Positions 24,501 through 31,625 of a stretch of DNA of 64,000 nt are shown one piece after another (within the stretch, counting starts at the first letter, position 1; each line of letters begins with the position of its first letter). Under the pieces are notes generated by a model. That model was not told the origin of the DNA, searched no databases, and saw only the letters and a list, made by a program, of their open reading frames with translations. Origin of the DNA: Macrotis lagotis (taxonomy: Eukaryota; Chordata; Mammalia; Peramelemorphia; Peramelidae); assembly GCF_037893015.1 (NCBI RefSeq), contig NC_133661.1, positions 187,125,203-187,189,202 on the forward strand, read 5' to 3'. The position numbers and the translations under genes were made by a program.

Positions 24501-26858
24501 TTCTATGCTGATGATTCTCAAATCTACCTATCCTGCCCTAATGTACTGACTTCTAAGTTTGCAATCCCATTTGCCTTTCTGACATATAGAACTGGATACT
24601 GTTCAGTAGACAAGATCTTTCCCCTATTATTGTCAAGACAACACCATTCTCCCAGTTCCTCAGGCTCCTAAGCTGGGTATCATCCTTGATTTCTCACTAA
24701 CTTTCACCCCACACAGCCAATCTGTTGAGAAAACCTATGGATTTCACCTATGACACATCTCCCAAATATGTGTCTTACTAGCCTCTGATCTTGCCCTCAC
24801 TCTAGGGCAGATATTTATCACCTCACACTGGTAGATTTGCTTCTCTCATTTCTTTCTCCACACTTATCCATCCTCCATTCATCCTACAAAGTAAGTTTCC
24901 TAAAGTGCAGGCCCAAACATATCACTCCCATACTCCAGGATCAAAAAAAAATACCCACATGTTCTAATTCAGTGATACTAGTATTCCATGAACAAGATCC
25001 TCAGCTATTCTCCTTCCTCATCTCTATCTGTGGGTTCCCTGGCTTGTGTAAAGTGCCATCTAAAATCCTACCTCCTTTTAATTCTAATGCCTTCCCTCTT
25101 TTAATCACCTCTGATTTGTCCTGTATACTGTTTGTACATTTTTGTTGGCCTGTTGTCTCCTGTTAGACCGTGAGGACAGTCTATTGCTTCTTTTTGTATT
25201 CCCAGTGCCTAGAATAGAGTGGGACATACAGTAGACACTGAATAAATGAGCTAGACTCAAATTTCTTAATACCTACAGAGGAAAACACGAAAGACAAACT
25301 AAATCCATGAAAGAATCAATCCAAAAGAATTGCCAGCAAGGGGGAAAAAGGACATCTGGTTCTCCAGTAAAAGAATCAGTGGTTCCTTGATGGAAGAAAG
25401 ACCAAGAATAACCTAAAATGCAAAAATGAAAGATTTGCCTCATGAATCTTATCATTATCTCACTAAACTAGATGCTGTAGAACATTTTTGAGATAGAGAA
25501 AAGGATGGAGTGATCCTCCATTCAACTGATTCATTAAAATTTTGGTGAACTTTTCCATTGACCTTCTGAGAGACTCTAGAGGCTAGAGATATTTTCTTAT
25601 TGCAGTCAGCAACTCCCAACTGAGATAAAAACTGGATGAGACAAACTCAATGCAAGTACATGTCAGAACATGGTCCCTGAATCTCATGTACCTCAGATAG
25701 GAAAGTATCCCCAGGGAAATTTTATTCCAAATTATCCCTTTGAACCAAATCTTAACCTCTGATATGGAAAATGAGAGGAAATTCTTAATCATACTGACCT
25801 GAAAGCCTCTGTGATCTCTGTATCCTGAGCAGAAGAATACCAATGCCAGACGCCTTCTGTGTCTTCCCATTGCCAACGAAATTTAATGGTAGGTGAGGCT
25901 GTCTCACTCTTTTCAGATTCTGGCTCTGGGTCTTGAAGCTTTATCTTTGCTGCTGGAGAGAAAACAGAAATGGAACTTGGGGACTGTCCAGAGGGGTGCG
26001 CCAGTGGGGTGGGTACCAAAGGGTAGAACCTGGACTATCCGTCATAGATCTGAGGGGCTGGTCGTATAATCAGGGAGACCTTGGTTCAAATGCTACCTAG
26101 GACAATTCCTAGCTGTTTTACTCCCTCCCTCCGGCCGGGTTCACTTCTCTAAACTTCAGTTTCTGTCAGGGGGTTTGGACTAGATGGTTACTAAGGTCCC
26201 TTCCAGTCCTAGCTTTGGATATACGAGATGAAAGGTTGGACTCAGGAGCATCTAAGGTCCCTCCTCTGTCTGGTCAAGTTAAGTCAAGAAGCGCCATGAG
26301 ACGTTTGCTATGTGGTATCCGGGCACTGCCAAGCGCTACTAGCTCTGCCCTCGGAGGACTCAGTCTTGGGTGAGGGGCAACACTGGCAGATGTAGTTCTG
26401 GATCCGGACCCAGATCCGCCCAAGGCAGGGCTCGACTCGTTGGTCTTCAGACGGAGCCTTTCCCGCTGGAGTCCTGGTGATGTCTCATCTGTCCTTTGCA
26501 CTGGGAGCCCGTGCTGCTGTCGGGGCTCCGTGGGGCGCATCGGGGGTGCTCGGAGTCAAAGATCCCGCGAGGGGGACGGAAAGAATGAGGGGCCCGCCAG
26601 CCTGCAGGCGCGGGGCAACGGATCGGGAGAGGCTTCGGTCGGACCTCTGACCCTCGACCCCCGACCCCCGCCCAGTCCGCGCAAACCGAGACTGGGGAGA
26701 AGCCCCACCCCCTCCTAGGCCCGGAACGCTCCCATTCCCGTAGGCTACTCGGCGGGCGGCGGAGAGGTGAGCCCCGGCCTCTTGCAACCCCCATTCCCGA
26801 GCCCCGAAACCCGCTTCGAACCTCGGGCGTGGCCGGTGCCTCTCCCGCGCGAGGGCAT
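9506..26858 (-). CDS. PARP2: PARP2 with two N-terminal WWE domains, 19 exons
   Basis: DNA-damage-activated nuclear ADP-ribosyltransferase. Exons in transcript order: 26789-26858, 25799-25952, 22741-22880, 21837-22049, 20926-21102, 20342-20412, 19544-19594, 15387-15483, 14782-14857, 14099-14201, 12902-13067, 12552-12690, 11828-11891, 11604-11738, 11204-11331, 10932-11031, 10256-10354, 9761-9885, 9506-9665. All junctions are AG/GT, all phases agree, and the sum is 2268 bp (755 codons plus stop). Domains: basic N-terminus; WWE1 about 47-121; WWE2 about 122-192; acidic/basic linker; WGR about 275-410; helical regulatory domain; ADP-ribosyltransferase domain with the H-Y-E triad at His600 (WHGS), Tyr634 (KGIYFAD) and Glu730 (YNEF). 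Human PARP2 is about 570-583 residues in 16 exons, so the extra length and the three extra exons are the WWE part. The start was chosen by Kozak context (taccATG) and a human-like SKRV segment. The exon 1 donor (gttgca) is weak and is the least certain junction. Confidence 0.93.
13360..13510 (+). mobile_element. WSINE1/Mar1-type SINE in PARP2 intron 10
   Basis: Full-length copy with a perfect 13-bp target duplication 'gaagtcttaaaga' (13347-13359 and 13511-13523) and an A-rich tail. It looks young because the duplication is intact. Confidence 0.95.
15545..15727 (-). mobile_element. WSINE1/Mar1-type SINE in PARP2 intron 7
   Basis: Reverse-oriented copy with a long T-run, flanked by the duplication 'aggaaattc' (15536-15544 and 15728-15736). 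It carries a small trinucleotide (att) expansion in the 'aattattattattaag' part. Confidence 0.93.
17540..18404 (+). pseudogene. L1/HAL1 ORF1 (nucleic-acid-binding coiled-coil protein), broken
   Basis: A typical start reads [20 protein letters not shown] and then stops. The main open part (17679-18404, 241 codons) is in another frame: a Lys/Glu-rich coiled coil over about residues 1-105, then the RRM-like part with [19 protein letters not shown] and [23 protein letters not shown] follows NDLGL, after which the C-terminal domain ([14 protein letters not shown]) continues with further stops. ORF1 proteins trimerise and bind LINE RNA; this copy cannot make a complete one. Confidence 0.8.
18720..19100 (+). 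repeat. Purine-rich low-complexity part of the HAL1-like element
   Basis: Long G/A-rich stretches including a short (ga)n run near 19084-19100. The opposite-strand open frame here is a by-product of the pyrimidine-rich complement. Confidence 0.6.
19630..19835 (+). repeat. MIR-family SINE in PARP2 intron 6
   Basis: Contains 'atttgcaaagtacttttac', 'gttcaaagaagctaaacaag' and 'gcagtatttgaacccagatc', the MIR body in forward orientation. Old and diverged. Confidence 0.65.
20045..20160 (+). repeat. 3' tail of a long Mar1/RTE-type marsupial SINE
   Basis: 'atggcatcaccttcctgatg' followed by 'tcatgttcttcctcaagaac' is the same tail as in the full copy at 58338-58645. It lies in PARP2 intron 6. Confidence 0.6.
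21837..22049 (-). CDS. PARP2: PARP2 exon 4: complete WWE2
   Basis: A whole second WWE domain is in one exon: [20 protein letters not shown], then [20 protein letters not shown], then [20 protein letters not shown]. All the family landmarks are present (WQW, W.PYD, LE.A, Y.LD...M.Q.N, R.I.R). The tandem arrangement recalls Deltex, whose two WWE domains form one recognition unit; this is an analogy only. The exon is flanked by 'accctttag' and 'gtatat'. Confidence 0.92.
22354..22532 (+). mobile_element. SINE with duplicated head in PARP2 intron 3
   Basis: A 22-bp partial head (22354-22375) is followed at once by a complete WSINE1-type copy (22376-22532). One target duplication 'aaagaaaatcca' (22342-22353 and 22533-22544) brackets both, so they arrived as one insertion. 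Confidence 0.92.
22741..22880 (-). CDS. PARP2: PARP2 exon 3: second half of WWE1
   Basis: The acceptor is 'cttttctttcag' and the donor is 'gtaagt'. It reads [20 protein letters not shown], then [20 protein letters not shown]. The pattern (V.I, then [15 protein letters not shown]) is the conserved second half of WWE, which includes the Gln and Arg positions that contact iso-ADP-ribose in characterised family members. A decayed inverted copy of this exon lies at 30425-30547. Confidence 0.9.
22950..25230 (+). mobile_element. Long L2 LINE fragment in PARP2 intron 2
   Basis: A pyrimidine-rich LINE runs antisense to PARP2. The reverse-transcriptase landmark [12 protein letters not shown] lies at about 24495-24530 (YADD motif of the CR1/L2 clade). 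It is followed by the 'ccacacagccaatctgttg' and 'cctaaagtgcaggcccaaac' blocks of the C-terminal region. Many stops and frame changes; inactive and ancient. It fills most of intron 2 and has no counterpart in the inverted PARP2 copy at 30.1-31.8 kb. Confidence 0.8.
23766..23840. repeat. (TG)n-(TA)n microsatellite inside the L2
   Basis: A run of tg dinucleotides passes into ta dinucleotides and a short 'acatatatttatatatata' tail. Confidence 0.9.
25799..25952 (-). CDS. PARP2: PARP2 exon 2: linker and first half of WWE1
   Basis: The exon lies between 'ctctccag' and 'gtcagt'. It reads [19 protein letters not shown], then [19 protein letters not shown]. The WQW, the second Trp/Tyr cluster and the later Glu are the hallmark positions of the first half of a WWE domain, as in RNF146, Deltex and PARP11-14. 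The exon ends in phase 2 and completes the codon R|K with exon 3. Confidence 0.9.
26060..26230 (+). repeat. MIR/Ther1-class SINE in PARP2 intron 1
   Basis: Contains 'gaccttggttcaaatgctac' and 'ttggactagatggttactaa' followed by 'ggtcccttccagtcctag', a Ther1/MIR-class structure in forward orientation. Confidence 0.65.
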
Positions 26859-26916
26859 GGTACCCTCTCCCCCCACTTTTCTGGTCCACTGTCCGGGACC
26901 GCTCTCTGGATACGAC

Positions 26917-26926
26917 GCATGCGCAC
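26917..26926. promoter_or_regulatory. NRF1-type site (CGCATGCGCA)
   Basis: Matches the core of the palindromic NRF1 consensus TGCGCATGCGCA. The same bases contain an upstream ATG on the PARP2 strand (26918-26920) that is out of frame with the main start at 26858. Confidence 0.5.
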
Positions 26927-26937
26927 TACGAAGAAAC

Positions 26938-26950
26938 GGGAATTCCCGCG
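26938..26950. promoter_or_regulatory. GGGAATTCCC palindrome overlapping an E2F-like TTCCCGCG
   Basis: GGGAATTCCC (26938-26947) is a perfect palindrome that fits the NF-kB consensus. It overlaps TTCCCGCG, an E2F-like box. Both lie between the PARP2 start and the RPPH1 promoter elements. Function is inferred from motif only. Confidence 0.35.
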
Positions 26951-26960
26951 CAGCCCAGCT

Positions 26961-27050
26961 TGACGTAAGTTATCATTTGCATACCGCCGAGAGGCTCATG
27001 GGATATTCGCCCTCTGTTAGAAAGAGTCGGGATTTTCTGAGCTTTATATA
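26961..27050 (+). promoter_or_regulatory. RPPH1: RPPH1 type 3 Pol III promoter / PARP2 bidirectional promoter
   Basis: Elements in order: TGACGTAA (26961-26968, ATF/CRE-like), ATTTGCAT (26975-26982, perfect octamer), a possible SPH/ZNF143 site around 26993-27011, a PSE-like stretch around 27009-27027 and TTTATATA (27043-27050). The TATA box lies about 30 bp before the RNA start. This reproduces the architecture of the human H1 promoter (octamer, SPH, PSE, TATA), which is shared head to head with PARP2. The PSE and SPH calls are by position and are the weakest. Confidence 0.85.
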
Positions 27051-27074
27051 GCGGCGCCCGGGCGGGAGCATTGC

Positions 27075-27428
27075 GTGGGGCGGAGGGAAGCTCATGAGTG
27101 GGGCCACGAGCTGAGTGCGTTACGTCACTCTCACCCAGCCCTTGGGAAGGTCTGAGACGAGGGCCAAGCGCGGCCCTAGCAGGGCTCCTCCCGCGAGCGT
27201 GGGGGGGTGAGTTCCCAGAAAATGGGTCCCGGCTCGGGGGGCAGAGTGGGCAGGAGAAGCCCTCGAGCTCCGTCTTCCTCCGCCAAGGGGAGCGGGCCTG
27301 GGCGGATGCCTCCCCCCGCCGGGGCTTGGAAACGACTCACGGCCGGCGAAGTGAGTGCAATGGCTGAGGTGGGCTACCTCCTGGAGGATCCCATAACCCA
27401 ATTCAGACTACTCTCCCCCGCCCCGGCT
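27075..27428 (+). ncRNA. RPPH1: RPPH1, RNA component of nuclear RNase P (H1 RNA)
   Basis: Catalytic RNA of RNase P, which removes 5' leaders from pre-tRNAs. The body matches human H1 RNA almost block for block: 'ggggcggagggaagctcatg', 'ggccacgagctgagtgcgt', CR-I 'gggaaggtctgagac' (27144-27158), 'ggtgagttcccaga', 'ggcggatgcctcc', 'gactcacggcc', 'gcgaagtgagtgcaatggct' and CR-V 'cccaattcagactactctcc' (27397-27416). CR-I and CR-V can form the P4 helix (ggtctga with ttcagac). The 5' GGGGCGG can pair with the 3' CCGCCCC (P1). Length about 354 nt versus 341 in human. The first T5 terminator is at 27428-27432. It appears functional. Its last ~30 nt are the first unit of a tandem array. Confidence 0.96.
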
Positions 27429-27983
27429 TTTTCATGCAATACTTTTTATTTGCTTTTTCCCAATTCAGACTACTCTCCCCCGCCCCGGATTTTTCATGCA
27501 ATACTTTTTATTTGCTTTTTCCCAATTCAGACTACTCTCCCCTCGCCCCGGCTTTTTCATACAATACTTTTTACAAATACTTTTTATTTGCTTTTTCCCA
27601 ATTCAGACTACTCTCCCCCGCCCCGGATTTTTCATACAACACCTTTTATTTGCTTTTTCCCAATTCAGACTACTCTCCCCCGCCCCGGCTTTTTCATACA
27701 ATACTTTTTATTTGCTTTTTCCCAATTCAGACTACTCTCCCCCGCCCCGGATTTTTCATACAATATTTTTTATTTGCTTTTTCCCAGTTCAGACTACTCT
27801 CCCCTCGCCCCGGATTTTTCATACAATACTTTTTACAATACTTTTTATTTGCTTTTTCCCAATTCAGACTACTCTCCCCCGCCCCGGCTTTTTCATACAA
27901 CACCTTTTATTTGCTTTTTCCCAATTCAGACTACTCTCCCCCCGCCCCGGCTTTTTCATACAATACTTTTTATTTGCTTTTTC
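27397..27983 (+). repeat. Nine-copy 62-bp tandem array of the RPPH1 3' end and terminator
   Basis: Units start at 27397, 27459, 27521, 27597, 27659, 27721, 27783, 27858 and 27920. Each carries CCCAATTCAGACTACTCTCC (CR-V, P4 3' strand), the CCGCCCC of P1, and three T-rich blocks: a T5 Pol III terminator after CGGC/CGGA and two more T-rich runs within the next 30 bp. Units 3 and 7 are longer (76 and 75 bp) because 'atacttttta' is locally duplicated, and both have CCCCTCG in place of CCCCCG. Units 4 and 8 share 'caacacctttt'. This gives a four-unit higher-order period of about 262 bp. Units 1-2 have 'catgcaa' and 3-9 'catacaa'. The first unit is the real gene end. Confidence 0.95.
27428..27458 (+). 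terminator. RPPH1: RPPH1 Pol III terminator cluster
   Basis: Three T5 runs follow the RNA end: 27428-27432, 27443-27447 and 27454-27458. Pol III normally stops in the first. The cluster is repeated in later array units. Confidence 0.8.
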
Positions 27984-29019
27984 GACTAGCAAGGTGCTGC
28001 CCCTCTTTTTTTTAAAGACCTTTATTAAGTTTGCCGTTTTGTGGATTTTTGAAAAAAAAAAATCAGGTGTACTTTTATACAAATTAAAAAGGAGGTTCCT
28101 AAAAATTTCAATTTGACCAGATATGGCCCTCCTTTTTGAACTTCCTTTTATTTGTATTCCCGCGGCTCACAGGAGGCGCATAATAAATAGTTATTAAATT
28201 GAACCTCTCAAAACAAAGAGAATTTACATTGGGAAACATAACTATCCTAGTACTCGAATAAGGCATTTCCTGGAGTGGGAGGAGAGGGCTATGAAAATAG
28301 TAATGATTGAACAACTTTTACTAAACACATTGATGCAAAAATGATTTCCAAAAAACGAATAAGCTACAGCAACATATTGGAAAGATTCACTTTATAACTA
28401 ATTATATTTAACCCAGGAGTGCAAGTTTGGTTTAACATTAGGAAGCCCTTCTGTAGAGGGAAACCAACCTAGGATATTTGAGAGAAATGTCACCTCCCCT
28501 TGGGAATGCATGTTATTTTTTATAAGCTTTCTTACAAGAAAAATATGCTCTAGCTTTGGTATTGTTTCAGGTTCTTTGCAATTTCTGATTGGACTTGCTT
28601 TAAAAAATCTTTTTTTTATTATGAATTTAAGATGCAAACATGGCCATTAAATGTAAAACAGAACAAATCATGGATCAACAAACATTTATTAAATGTCTGT
28701 TACAGAAAACTGGGATCATTCCTGCCTTCAAAGCACCTAGAATCTGTTCTGGATCAGAAGAAGATTGCCTGCCATGGGGTTATCTACCAGGTCTCAATTT
28801 CTCACTAAAATATTTGTATAATTACATTAAGGAAGGACCTACAAATTCCCAAATAATGCTCTGGATAGGGAGATATTATAGTACATAGATTAAAGGGAGG
28901 AATTAGCAGCAAGAATTTACTTCTATTCTTTTGAGTCAAAAAAAAAAAGAAGCTGAAACAGAAAGTTCTTCCTTTACAAGAAATCTCCCCATTATACAAA
29001 TAACTTTATGTATAGAATT
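27984..29019. other. Unassigned intergenic DNA
   Basis: No gene or well-defined repeat is seen. A short 'cataataaatagttattaaa' piece near 28169 is SINE/L2-like. CCNB1IP1, the next gene in human, was not found. Confidence 0.4.
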
Positions 29020-29256
29020 TTTTTTTAGGTTTTTGCAAGGCAATGGGGTTAAGTGCCTTGCCCAAGGCCACACAGCTAGGTAATTATTAAGTGCCTGAGG
29101 CTGGATTTAAACTCAGGTACTCCTGACTCCGGGGCCAGTGTTTTTTGCAAGGCAAATGGAGTTAAGTGGCTTGCCCAAGGCCACACAGCTAGGTAATTAT
29201 TAAGTACTCCTGACTCCAAGGCTGGTGCTTTATCCACTATGCCACCTAGCTGCCCC
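29020..29256 (-). mobile_element. Dimeric WSINE1/Mar1-type SINE
   Basis: Two partial SINE bodies lie in direct order (29020-29141 and 29142-29256). The first lacks its head, and a deletion removes part of the second core. A single imperfect target duplication ('tatgtatagaatt' 29007-29019, 'tatgcataaaatt' 29257-29269) brackets both, so the dimer inserted as one unit or rearranged after insertion. Confidence 0.85.
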
Positions 29257-29269
29257 TATGCATAAAATT

Positions 29270-30109
29270 CTTAAAGAAATTTCAGGCAACCACCAAAGCT
29301 TAGGGGCAGGAGTTGGGGAAAGGGTAACATACTCCAAAAGCTTAAATTTACATCAATTTGGAGGGGTATCTTCTTATGGTTTGCAAATTTGTTTTGACTT
29401 GTGATTTGGAATTTTATTTAATCCTCTCAATAATTCCATGAAATTGGTACAGTGTATATATAAATACATATACACATAAATACATGCAAAATACATGATA
29501 CACATATATACATGTGTTAATATTTGTGTGATTAGATTTCATCAATATAGGTATTAATATAGATAAGGATATATATTGATATAGATATGGAAATACCTCT
29601 TTTATAGAGGAGGAGATTGGGGTTTAGAAAGGTTAAGCAACTTGTAAGAAATGTACACATGTTAACTATATAATACTTTCTTTATTGTTACCATTATTTT
29701 TTATTTATTTCATAATTCTGTTTTTTTGTCATGTACAATATATAATATGTCTTTAGTATATTTTATGACAAATGTAAAGATATTGTGTTGTGTATTCCTG
29801 ATATATAGGAATATATAAAATAGCCTCTGATTTCTCACACTAAATTCATCTCCATTTCTAATTCTAACACTAATCCTAACCAACTCCAATGCTAACCCTC
29901 TGACTCTAATTCCAATAAGTAAAAATTGCTACAGAATGGTCCACTTGTGTAAAGCGAGAAATGTCCATATATGAAACTGAGTTTTGTTTTCTTTTTTATA
30001 TATAAATGAAATTTAACACAATAGTAACCAAAAATTGTGTTTGTTTGGATCCCCTTCTAAAATTCTTTTTTGTTTTCTTCTGTATATCATTTTAAATGTT
30101 TTGTCAACA
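29270..30109. other. Unassigned AT-rich DNA with TA-rich simple repeats
   Basis: AT/TA-rich runs are seen at about 29450-29590. A few MIR-like bases ('gaaaggttaagcaacttg') are near 29618. Nothing else is recognised. A decayed PARP2 exon 2 counterpart could be expected near 29.8 kb but is not convincing. Confidence 0.4.
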
Positions 30110-30424
30110 TTGTTGACTTTCCATCTCAGAGATGTTATGTGCCAACCAGTTCTCTGAACTTTTGATAAGATTCATGAAGAAAATGTTTCTGCTTTCATAT
30201 GCCAGACTATGCTGGCATCAAAACTCCCTTCATTCCTACATTGGGGAATTAGATATTCTCTCTTTCCTACTTCTCTGCCCTGGTCCACCTCCAACTATGC
30301 TGTCAATACTTTTAGACTGGTTTTACCATGGGAATTACTTAATCTCTCTTTTTTTTTAACCTCTTTGGGGATTAGGAAATTGGGTGAAAATGACTGAATC
30401 AGATTGGTTTAAATACAGGAGATG

Positions 30425-30547
30425 CTTTGTTAAAATTCTCACAGATAATGGAACCCTGAAACTCTAAGTGAACCTGAAGAAAGTGGTGAAGTCCATCCAA
30501 GGACCAAGAAGAGAACTGCTGTTGGCCATCAAAGACCAAGGCTCCTG
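30425..30547 (+). pseudogene. WWE1 second-half exon copy (PARP2 exon 3-like)
   Basis: It reads FVKILTDNGTLKL, stop, VNLKKVVKS, then LLLAIKDQGS before 'gtaagt'. PARP2 exon 3 reads [22 protein letters not shown] and AVAIKEKDS at the same positions. One TAA interrupts it, and small length differences are present. Confidence 0.8.
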
Positions 30548-31205
30548 TAAGTATCTGCCTTTTGATCAAGAGGTCTTTATCTGGGGGACAAATATCATTA
30601 GCCAATTATTATTTTCTCATTCATAGATATATTTCTACTCTGTACAAATCATATTCCTTGTTGACATGATTCATGACTCTTTCAAACTGTATTATAAACA
30701 ACTTGCATTATGAATATTATCTTTGTTCCTTGGCACCATCTTTTAAAATAGGTTTTGTTGGGTTTTCTTCATAAAACAAAAACAAAAGAAGACAAATCTG
30801 GGAACAAATCTGTTTCTTGACAACTCTACGTTGAATTCCAGGACCATTAAGCTAGATATATTGCTTTCAAAGATTAGGCATTTAATAAATATTTAGTGAT
30901 TTCAATTTATCCTAATTTAATTTTTCAGATTAACAAGAATTTTTCTCTCCTCTATGCCTCACAATTGAACAATAAAAAACCCTTTTAACAAATATAGATA
31001 GCTAAATAAAATGTTAACCATGTTCAAACATTTTTATTGACTCAGATTGGAAAGTCCCAATAAATTTTGAAGAAAGAAGGCCACGAGACTTTTAAGACTT
31101 TAAGACCCTTTTGATGTATGCTTTAGAGCAGAAATGGGTTGTCCTGAATTTTGTCACTTCAACTTAATTTCTACAAAATATTCCTTTTGATGTTGTTACA
31201 ATGTA

Positions 31206-31381
31206 GATTCTGTTTGGTACATGACAGTCTGATAAAACAATGATTGAATCCCATATGACAATGAAACTTACCTAGTTCTTGAGGCGGCTCTAGCAGAAAG
31301 CAATAAATTGAAAATGGGTGTAATATTTGGCAAAAAACATATTATACTATGGTTATGAGCAGAATGCTAATTGCAAAAGTC
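31206..31381 (+). pseudogene. WWE2 exon copy (PARP2 exon 4-like), truncated
   Basis: After 'acaatgtag' the bases follow PARP2 exon 4: 'attctgtttggtacatgaca', 'gaatcccatatgacaatgaa', 'cttgaggcggctctagcaga' and 'atttggcaaaaaacat'. The first Trp codons of WWE are lost. LEAALAESNKLKMGVIFGKK is readable, and stops follow. It is cut near 31381 and joined to intron 4-like sequence. Confidence 0.8.
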
Positions 31382-31480
31382 CCTAGGAGCATGAAGAAAA
31401 TTATGAAGAACAAGTTTCAGTTCATAGAGGAAACTGAAAAAAGCAAGGACCAATGGTCACAAAAAAAAACTGTCAAGGTT

Positions 31481-31625
31481 GAGGGGCAGCTAAGTGGTGC
31501 AGTGGATAGAGCCCCAGCACTAGTCAGGAAGACCTGAGTTCAAATATGTTCTCAGACACTTAATAATTCTCTAGCTGTGTGACCTACTTAACTTAACTCC
31601 ATTGCCTTAAATAAAATTTTAAAAA
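31481..31625 (+). mobile_element. WSINE1/Mar1-type SINE, diverged
   Basis: Head 'ggggcagctaagtggtgcag', core with a small deletion ('gacctacttaacttaactcc') and an A-rich tail. Inserted in the intron 4-like part of the inverted PARP2 copy. Confidence 0.85.

Larger units (their letters stand above)
26440..27400. promoter_or_regulatory. CpG-rich island over PARP2 exon 1, promoter and RPPH1
   Basis: The stretch is strikingly GC-rich and CpG-rich compared with the AT-rich surroundings. It covers PARP2 exon 1, the divergent promoter and the RPPH1 body. Long open frames seen here on both strands are compositional artefacts. Confidence 0.85.

Noticed and set aside
26447-27400. Long open frames on both strands in the GC-rich region
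   Set aside because: They overlap PARP2 exon 1, its promoter and RPPH1. The Pro/Arg/Gly-rich composition reflects CpG content and there is no independent start or domain.
27207-28116. Three long overlapping open frames with a repeated Phe/Leu/Ser-rich peptide
   Set aside because: They are translations of the 62-bp RPPH1-derived array in different frames, beginning inside the RNase P RNA gene. The pattern arises from the DNA repeat, so no protein is claimed.
29680-29830. Possible PARP2 exon 2 copy at the expected distance upstream of the exon 3 copy
   Set aside because: Only scattered similarity; no Trp codons or donor site could be aligned with confidence.
31434-31480. Copy of PARP2 exon 5 directly after the exon 4 copy (a processed, intronless join)
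   Set aside because: At first 'catagaggaaactgaa' looked like the start of exon 5. The stretch fits PARP2 intron 4 much better, with matches on both sides, so the copy is genomic and not a retrocopy.
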